Shown one piece after another: positions 59,226 to 64,000 of a stretch of 64,000 nucleotides of DNA. How positions within the stretch are numbered: the stretch's first letter is position 1; every line of letters begins with the position of its first letter. The translations under genes and the position numbers were made by a program. The stretch is taken from positions 62,001 to 126,000 of the forward strand of contig JAHBXN010000001.1 in assembly GCA_019636475.1 (NCBI GenBank), in the 5' to 3' direction. This DNA is from Phycisphaerae bacterium. Its GTDB lineage: Bacteria; Planctomycetota; Phycisphaerae; UBA1845; UTPLA1. The notes under the pieces are model-generated. The model was not told where the DNA came from. It did not search any database and saw only the letters and a list, made by a program, of their open reading frames with translations.

Positions 59226-61196
59226 TCAGCGCCGCGGCTCCTCCAGCGGCGCGGACGACGGTTGCCGACCGTCCTTGATTCGAAAGACGACATACTCTGC
59301 GTTGCGGTTCTGCTGCCAGTCGCCGGGTGGATAGATCAGTTCAGCGAAGTCCCTCGCGGCGGCAAGCTTGGCGGACAGCGGTCGATGGTCGCGATCGCTG
59401 ATCACATAACGGGCGCCGAAGTAATCGCGAATGTCCTCGATGCGGATGTCCAGATCCTCGCGGATTTCCCTGCCGCCAGGGTCCGTGTGCTTGTACTGGG
59501 ATTTGGTCGGGACCTGGCCGCGCGTGATTCGGACGAATCGCTCCCAGAGATCGGGACGCCGGTCGTGCGTGAACTTGGGATCAAGACCGACGATGTAATG
59601 GTTGTACGAGTTGTAATAAAAGTATGTCGGGAAGTCGTCCCAATCGCTCGTGAAGATGATGTCGCCGGGCCGCGAGTCCGCCTTGATGGCGGCCATCATG
59701 GCGCGAATTTCGGCGACGTCGTAGCTGCATTTGTTGATCTTCCGCACTTCCAGCCACATTCCGGAACCGAGGATCAGGCCGAAGATCAGGGCGGCGGCGA
59801 AGAGCGGCGTGAGCCAGAGCGCTTCGCGCGTGCGCCGGGTCATCCGGAAATGATCGCGCAGGCCCGCGACAACGCACGGCAGAGAAACACCGATCAGCAG
59901 CGCCACCCACATGCGCCACGATGCCGCCATCGACAGCATGATTTCGCGCGGCCTGCTCATTCTCCACGCGTTCACGAGTAGCCAGGACACAATGAACAGT
60001 CCGGCCGTCGCCCAGAGCAGGCGCAGCAGCAGCCCGGTCGTGCCCGGCGTGCGTGTGAGGTCGCGGCGAAACCACTGCCGGACGGCATGAAGGCCGGGCT
60101 TTGCCAGGACGGCGGCGCTGACCAGGCAGAAGGCGGGCCAGTATTCGATGAAACGTCTTGCCTTGAGCGTCAGGATCAGAAACGCGAAGTTCAGGAGCAC
60201 CAGCGCCAGCTCGTTGGCCGTCAGCCGCGGCCCGAGCCGCAGCCGGATGACCAGCGAGACGGTCCAGATTCCGAGTATCGGTCCGGCGAACAGGACGAAG
60301 AACCACCAGACGTCGTTGTAAGGCGACCACTCCGTGCCGACCTGAATGTCGGGCGTCAGGCCCGATCCGAAGACCTGCAATCGCAGGAATTCAAACATGT
60401 TGCCGCAATACGGATGAAGCAGAATCGCCGCGATCCAGGCCCCGGCCGTCCCGATCGCGATCTTCCACGGAATCCGGCGATCCTCCGGGAGGCCGAACAG
60501 GCTCGCGACCACAAAGCACGCCACCACGACCGGCGCATACATCACGGCGCCGAGATACAGATGGATGGACAGCGCCGTCACGATCGCGGCGAGAATCCAC
60601 CGGCCGCGAAACATGGACCCGCACAGCAGCAACATGCAGAAGAGGGCCGGACTGATGGCTCGCACGTAGGAGTGCCGCGTGTAGAAATGGATCGGCATCA
60701 GGAAAAACGCCATGACCCACAGGCCGCGCCAGGGCACGCCCTCGCTGCGAAGGATCGCGTGAAAGATCACGACCACCAGCGCAAAATACGTGCAGATCGC
60801 CCACCGCGCGCCGATCAGTTCGTCGCCCAGCAGCCATCGGCTGAAGGCCGTAAAGGGAATGAGCGACACATGAAAGCCATAGTGATGGCTGACGAAGGCG
60901 TCGCCATCCTTCGTGAAGTAGGCGAACTGGAGCCACGGAAATGTCCTGACCAGCCCGACCTCGGGCATCATGACCGCCATCTTGACGTGATAGAACGAGT
61001 CGTTGCCGGGCAGACCCGCTTCCGGCCCCGGCTTCGCGTCCGGGTGGTTCATCAGGAACGCCATGAAGACGTAGCCGATCACGAAGATCGCGGCGGATTC
61101 GACAACGTCCGCGATCCGGCGCGACGGCGAAGCGCCGGACGGCGAACGCGGGAGACCGGCGGCCGCGGAGGGGTTCGACACACAGGGCTCGGTCAT
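59226..61196 (-). CDS. GT-C-type multi-spanning membrane protein (STT3/Wzy-like)
   Basis: 656 residues from the ATG at 61196; earlier in-frame codons give an arginine-rich stretch and are excluded. About a dozen membrane segments. The first outer loop has PGNDSFYHVKMAVMMPEVG, an acidic and aromatic motif placed like the catalytic loop of oligosaccharyltransferases. The C-terminal soluble domain contains GDIIFTSDWDDFPTYFYYNSYNHYIVGLDP (in outline). It may transfer or polymerise glycans on lipid carriers; I cannot identify the exact class. Divergent from valS. Confidence 0.72.
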   Translation of the reverse strand: MTEPCVSNPSAAAGLPRSPSGASPSRRIADVVESAAIFVIGYVFMAFLMNHPDAKPGPEAGLPGNDSFYHVKMAVMMPEVGLVRTFPWLQFAYFTKDGDAFVSHHYGFHVSLIPFTAFSRWLLGDELIGARWAICTYFALVVVIFHAILRSEGVPWRGLWVMAFFLMPIHFYTRHSYVRAISPALFCMLLLCGSMFRGRWILAAIVTALSIHLYLGAVMYAPVVVACFVVASLFGLPEDRRIPWKIAIGTAGAWIAAILLHPYCGNMFEFLRLQVFGSGLTPDIQVGTEWSPYNDVWWFFVLFAGPILGIWTVSLVIRLRLGPRLTANELALVLLNFAFLILTLKARRFIEYWPAFCLVSAAVLAKPGLHAVRQWFRRDLTRTPGTTGLLLRLLWATAGLFIVSWLLVNAWRMSRPREIMLSMAASWRMWVALLIGVSLPCVVAGLRDHFRMTRRTREALWLTPLFAAALIFGLILGSGMWLEVRKINKCSYDVAEIRAMMAAIKADSRPGDIIFTSDWDDFPTYFYYNSYNHYIVGLDPKFTHDRRPDLWERFVRITRGQVPTKSQYKHTDPGGREIREDLDIRIEDIRDYFGARYVISDRDHRPLSAKLAAARDFAELIYPPGDWQQNRNAEYVVFRIKDGRQPSSAPLEEPRR

Positions 61197-61417
61197 GCGG
61201 GATCTCACGAGCACGAGGCGATCCGGCGGCGACACGGCGTCCCGCGCCACCCCACGGCGCGGCACGATACCCGTTTCGATGCGCCGCCGCCATCCCCGGC
61301 CCCTCGCACCGTGGCGAGCCACGGTCGCGGCGCGCGGCTTGCCGCCCACCGGCCCGCCGTTAATAATCGCGGATTCGACTCGGGCAGCCGGCGCCTGGCC
61401 GCCCGCGCGAACACGAT

Positions 61418-64000
61418 ATGGCAAAGACCGACTCAAAATCCTACGACCCGGCGGCGGTCGAGAAGCCGCTCTTCGAATACTGGGAGGGCGCCGGCCACTT
61501 CAAGGCCCAGCCGCGCGGCAGCGCCCCGCCCTTCTGCATGGTCATTCCGCCCCCCAATGTCACCGGAGCGCTCCACCTCGGCCACGCGCTGAACAACACG
61601 CTCCAGGACATCCTCATTCGCCACCGGCGGATGCAGGGTTTCAACACCTTCTGGCTCGTCGGCACCGACCACGCGGGCATTGCCACGCAGGCGACGGTCG
61701 AGAAGACGATCCGCAAGACCGAGGGCAAAAGCCGCCACGATCTGGGCCGCGACGAACTGGTCCGGCGCATCTGGGACTGGAAGGCGAAATACGGCAGCCG
61801 CATCGTCGAGCAATTGAAGCTGATGGGCTGCTCCTGCGACTATTCGCGCGAGCGGTTCACGCTGGACGAGGGCTGCGCGAAGGCGGTGCGCGAGACGTTC
61901 TTCAAGCTCTTTTGCGACGGGCTGATCTACCGCGGCAAGCGGCTGGTGAACTGGGACACGGAGTTGCAGACCGCCGTCGCCGATGACGAGGTGTATCACG
62001 AGACGGTCAAGGGCCATTTTTATCACCTGAAGTACCCGATCGAGAATCCGCCGCCCGGCGGGCCGGCGTTTGTGCACGTCGCCACGACGCGGCCCGAGAC
62101 GATGCTGGGTGACACGGCCGTGGCAGTCCATCCGCGGCCGGATGTCGCGCTGGACAGGGCCGAGGCCGCCCTGCGCGAGAAGCTCAAAAGCGCGCCGGAA
62201 AAAGAAAAAGCGGACCTCGCGGCCCAGATCGACGCGATCATCGAGCGCCGCACGGCGATCCTGCCCGCGCTGCTGAAACTGCGCGACCTGGCCAAGGCCG
62301 GAGCGAAGATACGACTCCCGCTCACGAACCGCATCATCCCGCTCATCCTCGACGAATGGGCGAAGCCGGAACTCGGCAGCGGCTGCGTGAAGATCACCCC
62401 GGCCCACGATGCCAACGACTACGAGGTCTACAAGCGCCACCCCGGGATCGGGATCATCAACGTCCTGACGGCGGACGGCAAAATCGCGGAAGTGGTCGAG
62501 CTGGATGGCAGTGCCAACCCGGCGTCACCCGCGTATGCCGGTCTCAAGTTCGCGACGGCCGGGCGCGAAAAAGTGGTGGCCGACCTCACCGCCGGCGGCT
62601 TCATGGAGAAGATCGAAGACCGCCAGATCGAGATCGGGCATAGCGACCGCAGCAAGTCGATGATCGAGCCGTTTCTCTCGGATCAATGGTTCGTGAAGAT
62701 GGGCGACCTCACCGCCGGGGAGGCGGCCCGCATCAGCCCCGGCCCGTTCCGCGACTATCTGGATGGGCACTCCGATGCGCAGGAATTGCCGGATTCCGCC
62801 GGACAAGGCCCTTCGGCGGCCTCCGGGAGCCCTTCGGCGGCCTCCGGGAGCCCTTCGGCGGCCTCCGGGAGCCCTTCGGCGGCCTCCGGGAGCCCTTCGG
62901 CGGCCCGGCGCAGCCCGCTGCCGGAACAAATAACCCACTTTTCATCGCAAAAAGTGGATGATTTGTCGCAAAACATGTCAGATTCGGCGCAAAACTCAAA
63001 TGATTCGTCGCAAACATTGCAGGATTTGGAACTAAAATCACTGCTTTTGTCACAAAAGCAGGATGATTTGGGACAAAACTCGACCGATTCGGGACAAATG
63101 TCGGCAGATTCGGTGCAAGGTGGCCCTGTGGCGCCGCGCCGCGGTACTGCGGCGCCGCGCCGCGGTACTGCGGCAGCGCGCCGCGGGCCTGCGGAGGAGC
63201 GCCAGGAGGACGCGGCCGCGCAAAAAATGCCCGGCCTGGCCCAGTTCGCCATCGACGCGGTGGCCGATGGCCGCGTCAAGTTTCACCCCGACCGCTACGC
63301 GAAGACCTACATCGACTGGCTCAGCGAAAAGCGCGACTGGTGCATCAGCCGCCAGCTCTGGTGGGGGCACCGGATTCCGGTGTGGACAGGCAGGACTCCC
63401 GCTCAAATCGGCGCTTGGGGTGTTAAGCCGGATAAGCTAAAAAAATTATCCGTCGAGTATTTCATCCCTGATGACATCGTGCCTGAAGTCAAGAATACGA
63501 CGATCCCGGAGACAAGCGGAGATAACGCAGCTCGCACTTGGTTTGTGTGCCTGCGAGGCGAACCCAATGCGGACGACTTGAAGATCCTTGAAGAAGCCGG
63601 CTTCACGGAACGAGACCCCGACGTCCTCGACACGTGGTTCTCCTCGGCGCTCTGGGCGCACTCGACGCTGGGCTGGCCCGAACCGCAGCGGTATGACAAC
63701 CTGCTCGCCACCTTCTACCCAACGAGTGTCTTGTCCACGGCACGCGAAATCATCACGCTCTGGGTCGCCCGCATGGTCATGTTCGGCCTCTACAACCTCG
63801 GAAAAGTGCCCTTCAAGGACGTGGTGATTCACCCGGTCATTCAGGATGGCCAGGGCCGCAAGATGTCGAAGACGCTCGGCAACGGCGTCGACCCGGTCGA
63901 CATCATCGACAAGTACGGCGCGGACGCCCTGCGCTTCACGCTGGCCGAGCTGGCCACCGAGACGCAGGACATCCGCATGCCGGTGACGAAGGAGCGGCAG
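61418..64000 (+). CDS. valS: Valyl-tRNA synthetase, N-terminal 861 residues, with repeat insertions
   Basis: Open from the ATG at 61418 to the window end. Class I synthetase: PPPNVTGALHLGHA with HLGH at 53-56, editing domain VATTRPETMLGDTAVAVHP, DWCISRQLWWGHRIPVW, DPDVLDTWFSSALW and KMSKTLGN (815-818). It charges tRNA-Val and edits misacylated threonine. Between QWFVKM (from about 423) and FAIDAV (from 610), where other ValRS have about 15-20 residues, lie some 185 residues. Most of the excess consists of three tandem arrays with a 7-residue period (465-499, 508-570, 571-598). A second stretch of about 73 residues, between IPVW and ERDPDVLD, has AT-richer codons than its surroundings. The frame stays intact throughout. 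No ribosome site is obvious before the ATG. Confidence 0.95.
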   Translation, partial: MAKTDSKSYDPAAVEKPLFEYWEGAGHFKAQPRGSAPPFCMVIPPPNVTGALHLGHALNNTLQDILIRHRRMQGFNTFWLVGTDHAGIATQATVEKTIRKTEGKSRHDLGRDELVRRIWDWKAKYGSRIVEQLKLMGCSCDYSRERFTLDEGCAKAVRETFFKLFCDGLIYRGKRLVNWDTELQTAVADDEVYHETVKGHFYHLKYPIENPPPGGPAFVHVATTRPETMLGDTAVAVHPRPDVALDRAEAALREKLKSAPEKEKADLAAQIDAIIERRTAILPALLKLRDLAKAGAKIRLPLTNRIIPLILDEWAKPELGSGCVKITPAHDANDYEVYKRHPGIGIINVLTADGKIAEVVELDGSANPASPAYAGLKFATAGREKVVADLTAGGFMEKIEDRQIEIGHSDRSKSMIEPFLSDQWFVKMGDLTAGEAARISPGPFRDYLDGHSDAQELPDSAGQGPSAASGSPSAASGSPSAASGSPSAASGSPSAARRSPLPEQITHFSSQKVDDLSQNMSDSAQNSNDSSQTLQDLELKSLLLSQKQDDLGQNSTDSGQMSADSVQGGPVAPRRGTAAPRRGTAAARRGPAEERQEDAAAQKMPGLAQFAIDAVADGRVKFHPDRYAKTYIDWLSEKRDWCISRQLWWGHRIPVWTGRTPAQIGAWGVKPDKLKKLSVEYFIPDDIVPEVKNTTIPETSGDNAARTWFVCLRGEPNADDLKILEEAGFTERDPDVLDTWFSSALWAHSTLGWPEPQRYDNLLATFYPTSVLSTAREIITLWVARMVMFGLYNLGKVPFKDVVIHPVIQDGQGRKMSKTLGNGVDPVDIIDKYGADALRFTLAELATETQDIRMPVTKERQ
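62810..62914 (+). repeat. 21-bp tandem repeat, 5 units, in valS
   Basis: Five units starting at 62810, 62831, 62852, 62873 and 62894. The first four are identical at the DNA level and encode PSAASGS; the fifth encodes PSAARRS. The identity of the units points to recent expansion. Confidence 0.95.
62939..63127 (+). repeat. 21-bp diverged tandem repeat, 9 units, in valS
   Basis: Units begin at 62939 and then every 21 bases to 63107. They encode D-L/S-x-Q-x-x-x heptads (FSSQKVD, DLSQNMS, DSAQNSN, DSSQTLQ, DLELKSL, LLSQKQD, DLGQNST, DSGQMSA, DSVQGGP). Gln at position 4 is CAA in eight of nine units. The array is clearly AT-richer than the rest of valS. Confidence 0.9.
63128..63211 (+). repeat. 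21-bp GC-rich tandem repeat, 3-4 units, in valS
   Basis: Starts without a gap after the previous array. Units at 63128, 63149 and 63170 encode VAPRRGT, AAPRRGT and AAARRGP; a decayed fourth (63191-63211) encodes AEERQED. Confidence 0.9.

Noticed and set aside
60087-61592. 501-codon open frame on the plus strand, antisense to the GT-C membrane protein
   Set aside because: Composition is Arg/His/Gln-rich shadow of a GC-rich membrane-protein gene, it has no ribosome site, and it overlaps valS in another frame.
62810-63211. CRISPR array
   Set aside because: Repeats are head to tail without spacers, all of 21 bases and in frame with valS; they are coding tandem repeats.

Overview
The window is GC-rich, densely coded chromosomal DNA with no rRNA, tRNA, CRISPR array, insertion sequence or phage gene that I could recognise. 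Several things together point to a planctomycete, perhaps of the Phycisphaerae: exosortase-type (PEP-CTERM) surface proteins, a dockerin-like C-terminus on a secreted beta-propeller, a prepilin-like protein with a C-terminal H-x-D-G motif, PQQ-type propellers, a Ser/Thr kinase with a C-terminal anchor, a WhiG/FliA-type sigma factor, a fused aroDE gene, and many secreted proteins of unknown function. This placement is inference from gene content; no marker gene was compared.

Layout. 1-4.6 kb: the 3' end of carA, a glycine-rich secreted protein, a Ser/Thr kinase and a sigma factor with a structured leader. 4.7-8 kb (minus): a PilZ-REC-Hpt response regulator, a catalytically altered HisH-like protein and an OmpA-type lipoprotein. 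8.1-14.2 kb (minus): an SGNH-like protein, aroDE, a metallophosphoesterase, aroK and a large prepilin peptidase. 14.3-26.3 kb (minus): a complete Tad/Flp pilus locus (flp, tadV, tadE, cpaB, secretin, a VWA TadG-like protein, tadZ, tadA, tadB, tadC), with the 57-residue Flp pilin at its head and a cluster of GC-rich stem-loops behind it. 26.9-28.8 kb: a lipopolysaccharide-kinase-like protein, an Rrf2 regulator and an Hsp20.

29.5-33.4 kb (plus) is the most interesting region. A cobalamin riboswitch and an intrinsic terminator precede three overlapping genes: a PEP-CTERM surface protein, a secreted beta-propeller with a dockerin-like end, and a prepilin-like protein. This looks like a vitamin B12-repressed cell-surface cassette, possibly a planctomycete counterpart of the beta-propeller corrinoid-capture proteins (BtuG) of Bacteroides. 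33.6-36.5 kb: a MutS2 without its Smr domain and an exosortase-type surface protein.

36.6-47.5 kb (minus): a glycosyltransferase and an envelope operon (VWA protein, ExbB-like channel, two ExbD proteins, a large TPR protein, two secreted or anchored unknowns). 47.7-61.2 kb: a repeat-containing secreted protein, an ATP-grasp ligase, two large GT-C-type membrane glycosyltransferases, an L,D-transpeptidase, a variant surface protein, a PQQ propeller, a half-size DMT-like protein, a thioesterase and a sensor histidine kinase. 61.4-64 kb: the start of valS, which carries three adjacent in-frame tandem arrays, all with a 21-base (7-residue) period, inserted into an essential tRNA synthetase.

The common theme is the cell envelope: pilus assembly, surface-protein sorting, glycosylation and peptidoglycan cross-linking, plus housekeeping genes.
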